Origin: VXYL01 sp965208525
Lineage (GTDB): Bacteria > Pseudomonadota > Gammaproteobacteria > Pseudomonadales > Azotimanducaceae
Direction of reading: 5' to 3'
DNA length: 64,000 nt
NCBI GenBank assembly: GCA_965208525.1
Contig: OZ242340.1
Coordinates: 2,170,001 to 2,234,000 of the forward strand
Shown: in pieces, positions 16,706-24,760 of the stretch
Layout: each line of letters begins with the position of its first letter
Numbering within the stretch: the first letter of the stretch is position 1
Notes under the pieces: model-generated
What the model was told of the DNA's origin: nothing
The model's database searches: none
The model's input: only the letters and a program-made list of their open reading frames with translations
Program-made: the position numbers and the translations under genes

Positions 16706-18193
16706 ATGCCGCTTCGGGGCAAGCTGGGCTTCAACATGAAGCTCTCGTTCGGGGTCGGGCAGGCTGCGGAGGGGTTCTTTGGTGCCGCTTACGGCACGTT
16801 CCTGATCTTCTACTACAACCAGGTGCTTGGCATGCCAGGCACTTTGGCTGGGGCGGCGGTGGGAATCGCGCTGGTCGTCGATGCGTTCACCGATCCGCTG
16901 GCGGGCTCGCTCTCCGACCACTGGAACTCGCGCCACGGGCGGCGGCACCCCTTCATGTACGCGTCCATCCTGCCGTTGATGCTGTCGTTCTATTTCCTCT
17001 TCTTCCCGCTCGTGACGAGCGACTTGGGCCTCTTCGTCTGGCTCGTGGTGTTCTCCAACGCCACGCGCACGTCCATGTCCCTCTATCACGTGCCGCACAT
17101 CGCCCTCGGCGCGGAGATGAGCGAGGACTACGACGAACGTTCGAAGCTGGTGGGCTATCGGATGTTCTTCGCCAACGTCGGCGTGCTGCTCACGTTTGCC
17201 CTGGGCTTCGGGTATTTCTTCCTGCCGACCGCGGAGTTCGAGAACGGTCAGCTCAACGCCGCATCCTATCCGCCTTTTGCCATCCTGCTCGCGGTGCTCA
17301 TGGGGATCACCATCTTCTGGAGTGGGTGGGGGACGCGCGCCGCCATCCCGCACCTGCCCACCGTTCCAGCCGCGCCACGCCTTGGCCTCGGTCGCGTGCT
17401 CTGGCGCGTATTGGTCGACATCGCCGCCGCCATGCGCAGCCGCTCCTTTCGCTGGCTGTTCCTCGGCGTCTTGATTGTGTTCGTGATGGTGGGGGTGAAC
17501 GGCGGGCTCGACCTCTACATCTTCACCTACTTCTGGGAGCTCGATCGCGTTTCGCTCCTCACCGTGATCCTCGCCTATCCCGTGGGCGTGATGCTCGGCT
17601 CCTTCTTCTGTCCCGCATTCTTCAATCGCTTCGGCAAAAAGGCGGGGCTGATGTTCGGTGCCTGTTCGTGGCCGCTGTGGCAGACGCTTCCCATCGTCGC
17701 GCGGCTGCTCGACTGGTTTCCGGAGAACGGCGATCCCATGCTGGTGGTGCTACTCGTGGCCATCAAGGTCGTGCAGGGCGCCTGCACCGTGCAGGCCAAC
17801 GTTGCCTTCGGCTCGATGGTGGCGGACATCGTGGACGAGCACGAGTACGAAACCGGCCACCGTCAGGAGGGCATCTTCTTCGCCGCCAGTTCGTTCTCCG
17901 CCAAGGCCACCTCCGGCATCGGCAACGTCATCGCCGGCATTGCCCTCGACATCATCTCCTGGCCGCGTGGGGCACACATCCGCACCGCCGCGGACGTTCC
18001 GCCCGAGACCCTGGTGAATCTAGGGCTGGTGTACGGCCCGATCGTGGCGGCGTTCGGCTTCGTCTCGGTATGGTGCTACACGCACTATCGGCTGACACGG
18101 GAGCGGCACGCAGAAATCCTCGACGTGCTCGCGGAGCGTCGAGCGGCGGCCTCGACCCAGGCGCTGGCCGCAAGCCCGGCCGGGTCCGGATAA
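16706..18193 (+). CDS. GPH-family (Na+/melibiose-type) MFS transporter
   Basis: A 495-residue secondary transporter of the MFS_2 class with about twelve transmembrane helices. Typical marks are GQAAEGFFGAAYGTFLIFYY in helix one, DAFTDPLAGSLSD and SRHGRRHPFMYAS in the loop after helix two, and a duplicate loop in the C-terminal half. Relatives carry sugars or glycosides with sodium or protons. Substrate not deducible. GGGAAGGG precedes the ATG closely. Upstream is a promoter-sized divergent gap (about 160 bases) shared with the NTF2-like gene. Downstream, an exported SRPBCC protein follows after 14 bases. Confidence 0.88.
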   Translation: MPLRGKLGFNMKLSFGVGQAAEGFFGAAYGTFLIFYYNQVLGMPGTLAGAAVGIALVVDAFTDPLAGSLSDHWNSRHGRRHPFMYASILPLMLSFYFLFFPLVTSDLGLFVWLVVFSNATRTSMSLYHVPHIALGAEMSEDYDERSKLVGYRMFFANVGVLLTFALGFGYFFLPTAEFENGQLNAASYPPFAILLAVLMGITIFWSGWGTRAAIPHLPTVPAAPRLGLGRVLWRVLVDIAAAMRSRSFRWLFLGVLIVFVMVGVNGGLDLYIFTYFWELDRVSLLTVILAYPVGVMLGSFFCPAFFNRFGKKAGLMFGACSWPLWQTLPIVARLLDWFPENGDPMLVVLLVAIKVVQGACTVQANVAFGSMVADIVDEHEYETGHRQEGIFFAASSFSAKATSGIGNVIAGIALDIISWPRGAHIRTAADVPPETLVNLGLVYGPIVAAFGFVSVWCYTHYRLTRERHAEILDVLAERRAAASTQALAASPAGSG

Positions 18194-18207
18194 CTGCGGG
18201 TCGTTGG

Positions 18208-18747
18208 ATGAACGGAAGCGTGCTGGCGCTTGCGTTGGCCGCAGTCGTCGCCGCGCCACTTGCGGCCGAGGTTGCCCTGGTGGACGAGCGGGGCTTCGTC
18301 TCCGAGCACGAACTGCACATCGCGGCGACGCCGGATCGCGTCTTCGAAGCGCTCGTCGACGACGTCGGGACGTGGTGGGACCCCGCGCACACCTATTGGG
18401 GCGACAGCTCGCGACTTACGTTCGAGTGCGGGTTCAACCTTGCGCTCTGTGAGGACTCGGCGGACGGCGAGGGCTTCGCCCGGCACATGACGGTGGACTC
18501 GGTTCGCCCAGGCAAGAGCCTCGTCCTGAGCGGCGGCCTCGGTCCGCTCCAGCCACTTGGCGTTGCCGCCAGCATGTCCTTCCGCCTCAAGGCCACAGCG
18601 GATGGCATGCGCCTCGACTACCGGTACATTGTCAACGGTCGCGACCTCGAGCAACTCGCCGAGCCGGTGGATCGCGTGCAAGGCGAGCAGCTCGCCCGCC
18701 TCAAGCGCTATGTCGAAACCGGCAGCCCGGAGCCGACGAGCGACTGA
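18208..18747 (+). CDS. Exported SRPBCC-fold protein
   Basis: A 179-residue protein with an N-terminal signal peptide (about residues 1-20, ending near LAAEVALVD), followed by a START/polyketide-cyclase-type domain: HELHIAATPDRVFEALVDDV, TWWDPAHTYWGD and a C-terminal helix QGEQLARLKRYVE. SRPBCC folds bind hydrophobic ligands. Periplasmic versions in proteobacteria are uncharacterised for the most part. It follows the GPH symporter gene closely and may share its transcript. No functional assignment beyond fold class is justified. Confidence 0.72.
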   Translation: MNGSVLALALAAVVAAPLAAEVALVDERGFVSEHELHIAATPDRVFEALVDDVGTWWDPAHTYWGDSSRLTFECGFNLALCEDSADGEGFARHMTVDSVRPGKSLVLSGGLGPLQPLGVAASMSFRLKATADGMRLDYRYIVNGRDLEQLAEPVDRVQGEQLARLKRYVETGSPEPTSD

Positions 18748-18877
18748 TTGCCTATCGGAAGCTGGCCGTCTCTGGTAGGTTATGCCGCTTTTGCGGCGTC
18801 GGTTGGCGGCAAGCGCGAACCTGCAAGGCAAGACCACACGCGCCCGCAAGGGTGCGCAATCGCTCAAGGGGAGTTTC

Positions 18878-20533
18878 ATGGGTACTGTTTCGGGCGCGGC
18901 TCTGATGGCGCGCAGCCTCAAGACGCAGGGCGTCGACTACATGTTCGGAATCGTCGGCTTCCCGGTACAGGGCGTTGCTGCCGAGGCGCAGAAGGCCGGC
19001 ATCACCTACATCGGCATGCGCAACGAGCAGGCAGCGAGCTATGCGGCACATGCCGCCGGCTACCTCACCGGCCGCCCGCAGGCGTGCCTGACGGTGTCTG
19101 GCCCAGGCGTCATTCATGCCTTCGCCGGCCTTGCCAACGCCAAGGAGAACTGCTGGCCGATGATCCTCATCGGTGGCGCTTCGCCCGTGTACCAGAACGG
19201 CATGGGTGCCTTTCAGGAGGAGCGCCAGACCGAACTCGCAGCGCCCTACTGCAAGTTCGCGCACGACATTGAGCACGCCTCGCGCATCCCCTTCTATGTC
19301 AACAAGGCCGTGCGACACTCGATCTACGGACGGCCGGGGCCGGTCTATCTCGACTTCCCCGACGACATCATCCGGGCCGAGGTGGACGAGGACGAAATCG
19401 TCGATGCGCCTCGGGTGCCCGAACCGCCGCGCACGCTGGCGGACCCCGAAGCGGTGGAAGCGACGCTGAATGCGCTCGAATCCGCCGAGCGGCCGCTTGT
19501 GGTGGTAGGCAAGGGCATGGCTTGGTCCCGCGCCGAAGACGAAGTGCGGGAGTTCATCGAGCGCACGCAACTGCCGTTCCTGAACTCGCCCATGGGCAAG
19601 GGCACGATGCCGGACGACGATCCGCTTTCGGTAGGGGCCGCGCGCAGCACGGCGTTGCGGGAAGCCGACCTCGTCGTGCTGCTTGGCGCGAGGCTCAACT
19701 GGATCATGCACTTCGGCCTGCCGCCGCGCTTCAACAAGGACGTTCGGGTCATCCAGCTCGACATCCAGCCTGAAGAGATTGGCTCGAACGTGGAGGTGGA
19801 AACGGCGCTGGTGGGCGACGGCAAGGCGGTTGTGGGGCAGCTCAACCGCGCCCTCGACAACCGCCAGTGGTTCTACCCGGCGGAAACCGAGTGGCGCGAC
19901 ACCCTGAAGGCCAAGGCCGAAGCGAACCTCAAGGCCGTGCAGCCGATGATCGACGACGACGCGGCGCCGACCAACTACTACCGCGCCTTCCGCGACATCG
20001 TCGACTGGATGCCGGACGACGCCATCATCATCGGCGAAGGCGCCAACACGATGGACATCGGCCGCACGCAGATGCCGAACCGTAGCGCCCGGCACCGACT
20101 CGACGCCGGCACCTACGGCACCATGGGCGTGGGCCTCGGCTTCGCCATCGCCGCGGCAGTGACGAACCCGGACAAGCCCATCGTCTCCGTGCAGGGCGAC
20201 TCCGCGTTCGGCTTCACCGGCATGGAGATCGAGACCATGGTGCGCTACAACCTGCCGGTGAAGCTCATCGTCCTCAATAACGGCGGCATCGGCGGCGGCA
20301 TCGGCCCGCTCAAGGAAGGCCAGACCGTGCCGCCTGGCATCCTCACCTACGGCGCCCACTACGAGGGCATGCTCGAAGCCTTGGGCGGCAAGGGCTTCTA
20401 CGTGGAAGACCCGAAGGACCTCCGGGCGGCGCTAGACGAGGCGATGGCCTTCAACGGCCCGACTCTCATCAACGTGCCCCTCAACCCGCGTGCGGGTCGC
20501 AAGCCGCAGGAGTTCGGCTGGTTGACCACCTGA
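18878..20533 (+). CDS. Oxalyl-CoA decarboxylase / 2-hydroxyacyl-CoA lyase (ThDP enzyme)
   Basis: A 551-residue thiamine-diphosphate enzyme. The N-terminal domain carries the activating glutamate in MRNEQAAS (E50). The middle domain has GARLNWIMHFGLPPRF. The C-terminal domain has EGANTMDIGRT and the ThDP/Mg motif beginning GDSAFGFTG and ending at the asparagines of LNNGGI. The C-terminus (EFGWLTT) and the NW-HFGLPPR segment resemble mammalian HACL1 and bacterial Oxc, which share ancestry. Reaction choice (decarboxylation of oxalyl-CoA versus cleavage of 2-hydroxyacyl-CoA to formyl-CoA plus aldehyde) is open. No formyl-CoA transferase gene is adjacent. AAGGGGAG precedes the ATG. Confidence 0.88.
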   Translation: MGTVSGAALMARSLKTQGVDYMFGIVGFPVQGVAAEAQKAGITYIGMRNEQAASYAAHAAGYLTGRPQACLTVSGPGVIHAFAGLANAKENCWPMILIGGASPVYQNGMGAFQEERQTELAAPYCKFAHDIEHASRIPFYVNKAVRHSIYGRPGPVYLDFPDDIIRAEVDEDEIVDAPRVPEPPRTLADPEAVEATLNALESAERPLVVVGKGMAWSRAEDEVREFIERTQLPFLNSPMGKGTMPDDDPLSVGAARSTALREADLVVLLGARLNWIMHFGLPPRFNKDVRVIQLDIQPEEIGSNVEVETALVGDGKAVVGQLNRALDNRQWFYPAETEWRDTLKAKAEANLKAVQPMIDDDAAPTNYYRAFRDIVDWMPDDAIIIGEGANTMDIGRTQMPNRSARHRLDAGTYGTMGVGLGFAIAAAVTNPDKPIVSVQGDSAFGFTGMEIETMVRYNLPVKLIVLNNGGIGGGIGPLKEGQTVPPGILTYGAHYEGMLEALGGKGFYVEDPKDLRAALDEAMAFNGPTLINVPLNPRAGRKPQEFGWLTT

Positions 20534-20555
20534 TCGGGCCGCAATCGACCTCAAG

Positions 20556-20579
20556 CGTGGCCGGCCTTTGCCGGCCACG
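20556..20579. terminator. Strong hairpin, likely bidirectional terminator
   Basis: CGTGGCCGGC-CTTT-GCCGGCCACG, ten perfect base pairs, 22 bases after the ThDP enzyme stop. It lies in the convergent gap with dapD. A second small hairpin (GACCCC/GGGGTC, 20611-20628) overlaps the dapD stop. No long T run follows either. Confidence 0.6.
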
Positions 20580-20626
20580 TTCGCTTGGGGAACCTCGGCA
20601 GCGCCAAGCCGACCCCTCCAGGGGGG

Positions 20627-21463
20627 TCAATCCCGTAACAGCTCGTTGATCGAGGTCTTGGAGCGTGTGCGTTCGTCCACGCGCTTGATGATTACCGCGC
20701 AGTAGAGGCTAGGGCGAGGGATGCCGTCCTCGCCGACGCCGCCGGCAAGGGAGCCGGAAACCACCACCGAGTACGCCGGCACCCTGCCATAGACGATCTC
20801 CCCGGTGTAGCGGTCCACGATCTTGGTGGATTGGCCGATGAAAACGCCCATGCCGAGGACGGCGCCTTCCTCCACCAGCACGCCCTCCACCACTTCCGAG
20901 CGGGCACCGATGAAGCAATTGTCCTCGACGATCACCGGTTCTGCCTGCAACGGTTCGAGCACGCCGCCGATGCCGGCACCGCCTGAGATGTGGCAGTTCT
21001 TGCCGATCTGGGCGCAGGAGCCGACGGTGGCCCAGGTGTCCACCATGGTGCCGCTGTCCACATAGGCGCCGACGTTGACGAAGCTCGGCATCAGCACCAC
21101 GGAAGGGGCGATGTAGGCCGAGTGGCGCACCGTGGCGGTAGGCACGGCGCGAAAGCCGGCGGCGCGGAATGTGGCGTCGTCCCAGCCGCGGAACTTCGAC
21201 GGCACCTTGTCCCACCAGTCGCCCGTGTCGGGGCCGCCCGGCACCGGACGCATGTCGTTCAGCACGAAGCTCAGCAGCACGGCCTTCTTGAGCCATTGGT
21301 GGACATGCCATTCGCCGCCCGCCTTTTCCGCAACGCGCGCGCGGCCGGCATCGAGGTCCGCGAGTGCCTGCTCCACGGCGGTGCGAATCTCGCCGCCCGT
21401 GTCGAAACCGAGTTCCTCGCGTCGTTCCCAAGCGTCGTCGATGATGGCTTCCATGCCGGCCAT
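20627..21463 (-). CDS. dapD: 2,3,4,5-tetrahydropyridine-2,6-dicarboxylate N-succinyltransferase
   Basis: A 278-residue lysine/diaminopimelate pathway enzyme that transfers succinyl from succinyl-CoA to tetrahydrodipicolinate. N-terminal helical region includes WLKKAVLLSFVLNDM. The central left-handed beta-helix of hexapeptide repeats includes SYVDSGTM-like AYVDSGTMVDTWATVGSCAQIGKN with the catalytic Asp/Glu context, then GGAGIGGVLEPLQAEPVI. The C-terminal segment ends KTSINELLRD. Length is normal. The ATG at 21463 was chosen; GGAGG lies upstream, and a TTG six codons earlier is a weaker alternative. Monocistronic and convergent to the ThDP enzyme. Confidence 0.95.
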   Translation of the reverse strand: MAGMEAIIDDAWERREELGFDTGGEIRTAVEQALADLDAGRARVAEKAGGEWHVHQWLKKAVLLSFVLNDMRPVPGGPDTGDWWDKVPSKFRGWDDATFRAAGFRAVPTATVRHSAYIAPSVVLMPSFVNVGAYVDSGTMVDTWATVGSCAQIGKNCHISGGAGIGGVLEPLQAEPVIVEDNCFIGARSEVVEGVLVEEGAVLGMGVFIGQSTKIVDRYTGEIVYGRVPAYSVVVSGSLAGGVGEDGIPRPSLYCAVIIKRVDERTRSKTSINELLRD

Positions 21464-21638
21464 GCCGCGTTCGCCCTCCAAGGGCTGCAGATAAGAAGGA
21501 GACGTGATCGTAACCCGTGACGTGTCACGCAGTTCGCAAGGGCGCGCCTTTACACGGCTGGCTGCACGTTCGGATAATGGGGCCGTCGGCGTGCATGTGG
21601 CGCACCGACGTCATTGGGCAAAGGGAGATCAGCAACCT

Positions 21639-21929
21639 ATGACGCCTGAACTCATCGCCATCATCGGCACCGGCATTGCGCTGGCCGTGGTGATAGTGCC
21701 AGGGCAAAGAGCAATGCGGCGTGACCTCGCCAACCTGGAGAAGGGGATGCTTGAACGCATGTCCAACCTCGAGGTGAGAATGCTGGAACGCATGACCAAG
21801 CTCGAGAAGGAAATGCTGGAACGCATGACCAAGCTCGAAGCGGAACTGCGGGAACGCATCGCGCATCTTGAGGGTGTGGTCGAGGGCCTCGTTCGTCAAC
21901 GGCAGCAAGAAGGGGCTCCTAAGGTATGA
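21639..21929 (+). CDS. Small membrane-anchored coiled-coil protein
   Basis: A 96-residue protein: one hydrophobic N-terminal helix (about residues 4-21, IAIIGTGIALAVVIV) followed by a long coiled coil made of imperfect 11-residue repeats built on MLERM-(S/T)-x-LE, for example at residues about 38-45, 49-56 and 60-67, ending LEGVVEGLVRQRQQE. Eleven-residue (hendecad) spacing gives a right-handed or straight coiled coil. Small proteins with this layout are common in diverse bacteria but have no assigned function. GGGAG lies about 12 bases before the ATG. It is divergent from dapD and upstream of ibaG after 79 bases. Confidence 0.7.
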   Translation: MTPELIAIIGTGIALAVVIVPGQRAMRRDLANLEKGMLERMSNLEVRMLERMTKLEKEMLERMTKLEAELRERIAHLEGVVEGLVRQRQQEGAPKV

Positions 21930-22008
21930 GGGAAGCCCGGACGAAGGTCCGGGCGCTTTCTCCGCCCCATTTGCTTCCATCCCGTTCGCCACGCCAGGAG
22001 CGCAACCA

Positions 22009-22236
22009 ATGATCGACGAACTGCGCCAGTGTGTTGAGAGTGCGATTGCTGGGGCGGTCGTGGAGGTGTCTGGGCAAGGCAACCGGTTTGAGTTGCGGGT
22101 GGTTTCTGACTCCTTTGACGGGCTCGGACGGGTCAAGCGGCAGCAGGCGGTGTACGGAGCCATTCGCCAGCATATTCAATCCGGCGCAGTCCACGCCGTC
22201 ACGATCCGGGCGTTGACGCCAGCCGAGGCCGAATGA
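22009..22236 (+). CDS. ibaG: BolA/IbaG family protein
   Basis: A 75-residue protein of the BolA fold, with the RVKRQQAVYGAIRQHI segment carrying the helix-turn-helix-like part and the conserved FDGLGRVKRQQ. BolA-type proteins partner with monothiol glutaredoxins in Fe-S and iron homeostasis. IbaG (YrbA) is the member usually found upstream of murA. Here its stop overlaps the hisD start as ATGA, so the pair is translationally coupled. CAGGAG precedes the start codon. The usual neighbours murA and hisG between ibaG and hisD are absent. Confidence 0.85.
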   Translation: MIDELRQCVESAIAGAVVEVSGQGNRFELRVVSDSFDGLGRVKRQQAVYGAIRQHIQSGAVHAVTIRALTPAEAE

Positions 22237-23546
22237 TCCGTCGCCTGCACAGCGACGCGGCAGGGTTCGCCGCCGAACTGAACGCGCTTCTGGCATGGGA
22301 CGTTGCCCAGTCCCCTGCCGTCAACCGCGCCGCGCAGGAAATCGTCGAAGATGTGCGAAGGCGCGGCGACTCGGCGTTGCTCGAACACACCCGTCGTCAC
22401 GATCAACTGCGGGTGTCGGACGCCGCGTCCCTCGAACTGCCGAGGGACGCGCTCGAAGAAAGCTACCGCCGGCTTCCCCTGGCGGATCGCGAAGCACTCG
22501 AGGGCGTGGCGCGACGCATCCGGCGCTATCACGAGGCGCAACCCGATGGTGCGTTCGAGATCACGGACGAGGAGGGCAACACCCTCGGCATGCGCGTCAC
22601 CCCCTTGGATCGGGTGGGCATCTATGTGCCGGGCGGGCAGGCCGCCTATCCCTCGACGGCGCTCATGACCATCATTCCGGCACGGGTTTCTGGTGTCGGC
22701 GAAGTGATTGTCACCACCCCGACGCCCGGCGGCGAGCGCAGCGATCACCTGCTCGCGGCGCTGTTCATTGCCGGGCCAGACCGTGTCTTCACTGTCGGCG
22801 GCGCGCAAGCCATCGCGGCATTGGCGTGGGGCACGGAAACCGTGCCGCAGGTCCACAAGATCGTCGGTCCTGGCGGCGCATTCGTCACGGCGGCAAAGCG
22901 GCTGGTGTTCGGCCCGGTCGGCATCGACTCGCTAGCGGGGCCGAGCGAGGTGGTGGTGATAGCCGACGGCAGCGTTGCGCCGGCGTGGACTGCACTTGAC
23001 CTGTTGGCGCAAGCCGAACACGACGCCGACGCCCAAGCCATCCTGCTTTCCCCCGACGCGGATTACCTGGACCGCGTCGAACAAGCCGCTGCCGAGTCCC
23101 TGCGTTCCCTCTCGCGGGCCGACATCATCCGCGACTCCCTCGCCTCGCGCGGTGCGCTGGTTCACACGCGCAATCTCGCCGAAGCCTGCGACATTGCCAA
23201 CCGCATCGCTCCCGAACACCTCGAACTCGCCGTGCGCGACCCCGATGCCTTGCTGCCGCGCATCCGTCACGCCGGTGCGATCTTCTTGGGTGGCCACGCG
23301 GCGGAAGTGATCGGCGACTACAGCGCTGGCCCGAGCCATGTGCTGCCGACGTTCGGCACGGCACGCTACGCCTCACCCCTCAGTGTCACGGATTTCCAGA
23401 AGCGCAGTTCCCTGGTGCGCTGCAACGAGGCAGGCGTGCAGGAACCTGCGCGCCTCGCCGCCAATGTGGCCGAGTCGGAGGGGCTGTCCGCTCATGCGGC
23501 GGCGGCCCACGCCCGCATCGCCGGTTTCGACGACAATCGCGGCTAG
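22233..23546 (+). CDS. hisD: Histidinol dehydrogenase
   Basis: A 437-residue zinc enzyme that carries out the last two oxidations of histidine biosynthesis, histidinol to histidine with NAD. Recognisable segments are RVGIYVPGG-type DRVGIYVPGGQAAYPST, the NAD-binding GGAQAIAALAWGT, KIVGPGGAFVTAAKRLVFG, GPSEVVVIAD, the zinc-site QAEHDADAQAILL and GPSHVLPT near the C-terminus. Length is normal. It is coupled to ibaG by a four-base overlap. hisG and hisC are not adjacent, so the his genes are at least partly split in this genome. Confidence 0.95.
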   Translation: MIRRLHSDAAGFAAELNALLAWDVAQSPAVNRAAQEIVEDVRRRGDSALLEHTRRHDQLRVSDAASLELPRDALEESYRRLPLADREALEGVARRIRRYHEAQPDGAFEITDEEGNTLGMRVTPLDRVGIYVPGGQAAYPSTALMTIIPARVSGVGEVIVTTPTPGGERSDHLLAALFIAGPDRVFTVGGAQAIAALAWGTETVPQVHKIVGPGGAFVTAAKRLVFGPVGIDSLAGPSEVVVIADGSVAPAWTALDLLAQAEHDADAQAILLSPDADYLDRVEQAAAESLRSLSRADIIRDSLASRGALVHTRNLAEACDIANRIAPEHLELAVRDPDALLPRIRHAGAIFLGGHAAEVIGDYSAGPSHVLPTFGTARYASPLSVTDFQKRSSLVRCNEAGVQEPARLAANVAESEGLSAHAAAAHARIAGFDDNRG

Positions 23547-23580
23547 CCGTGGCGCGCGCGATGTGTTGATGCCGTCTTCG

Positions 23581-24624
23581 TCAACGCCGTGCCGTGGGCC
23601 GCACTGCCGCGGCAGCTCGCACGGTGAGTTCGGTGCCTTCCCGGCGCAGGCGAACGGTGAGTGCGGCGCCTGGTTCGATTGCCCGCATTCGCTGCACCAC
23701 GGAACGCATGGACGTGGCTGCCTCGCCGTTGATGGCAAGGATGATGTCGCCGGCGCGGATGCCGGCTCCCGACGCAGGAGTGCCCGGAAGCACCCGTGCT
23801 ACCACGAGGCCGCCCTGGCCGGCGGCAAGATCGACGCCGAGCCAGCCCCTTTCCACCCGACCGTTGGCGATGATCTGATCGAGCACGTCAAAGGCGAGTT
23901 CGGACGGAATCGCAAAGCCGATGCCGACGCCTTCGGCGCTCCCGTCCGGGCTGTAGATGAGCGTGTTGACACCCACCATGCGGCCATCGGAATCCACCAG
24001 CGGGCCGCCGCTGTTGCCGGGATGCACGGCGGCGTCGGTCTGGATGAAGTCATCCCAAGGACTTGCGCCGATGCCGTAGCGCCCTTTCGCACTGACGATG
24101 CCGAGGGACACCGTCTGGCCGACGTTGAACGGATTGCCGATGGCGAGCACCACGTCGCCGACCCGCAGGGCGTCCGAGTCTGCCCGTTCGATGGCGGCAA
24201 AGCCGTCGCCCGCCACCTTGATGACGGCGAGGTCGGTTTCCACATCCGTGCCGACCACCGCCGCTTGCGCCTGCCGACCGTTCGGAAACGCAACCAGAAT
24301 GTCGTCCGCTCCGGCGATGACATGGTTGTTGGTGAGGATGTAGCCATCCTCGCGTGCCATCACGCCGGAACCGAGCGAGCTTCTCATGCGCCCGGAGTCT
24401 TCGCAGAGGCCCCGAAACTGCGCCAGGCGACAGATGGGATGGCGATAGGCGGCGACGACCTTGCGCGAGAAGATGTTGACGACTGCCGGCGCGGCTCGAT
24501 CCACGGCGTCGGCGAAGCCGTCGTTGGCAGGGGCCGGGGCGCCGCGCAGCCACAGAACGATGGCAACGCCCACCAGGCCACCGCCAAGGATCGGCAAGGC
24601 AACGTAGCGCAGCAGTTGCGACAT
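23581..24624 (-). CDS. degS: DegS-type membrane-anchored serine endoprotease (HtrA family)
   Basis: A 347-residue trypsin-like protease with an N-terminal membrane anchor (about residues 9-27) and a single PDZ domain (about 245-335), the DegS layout, against two PDZ domains in DegP/DegQ. The triad is H101 (NNHVIAGAD), D131 (TDLAVIKV) and S205 (GNSGGP). DegS cleaves anti-sigma factor RseA to start the sigma-E envelope-stress response. This role is inferred by family. The gene is divergent from zapE with a 136-base gap. DegS-like proteins in other proteobacteria may serve different proteolysis roles. Confidence 0.9.
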   Translation of the reverse strand: MSQLLRYVALPILGGGLVGVAIVLWLRGAPAPANDGFADAVDRAAPAVVNIFSRKVVAAYRHPICRLAQFRGLCEDSGRMRSSLGSGVMAREDGYILTNNHVIAGADDILVAFPNGRQAQAAVVGTDVETDLAVIKVAGDGFAAIERADSDALRVGDVVLAIGNPFNVGQTVSLGIVSAKGRYGIGASPWDDFIQTDAAVHPGNSGGPLVDSDGRMVGVNTLIYSPDGSAEGVGIGFAIPSELAFDVLDQIIANGRVERGWLGVDLAAGQGGLVVARVLPGTPASGAGIRAGDIILAINGEAATSMRSVVQRMRAIEPGAALTVRLRREGTELTVRAAAAVRPTARR

Positions 24625-24760
24625 GTAAGCGGTCCGGAGGGCGGCGAGCGAGGTGGGGATTATAGGTTGCAGCGCGGCAGCAACGCCGTTGCCTGCTGGC
24701 CGAAATGGTGGGCGAGCAGTTCGCAAAGGCAACCGCTGACGCACCTGCAGGCGTGCGCCG

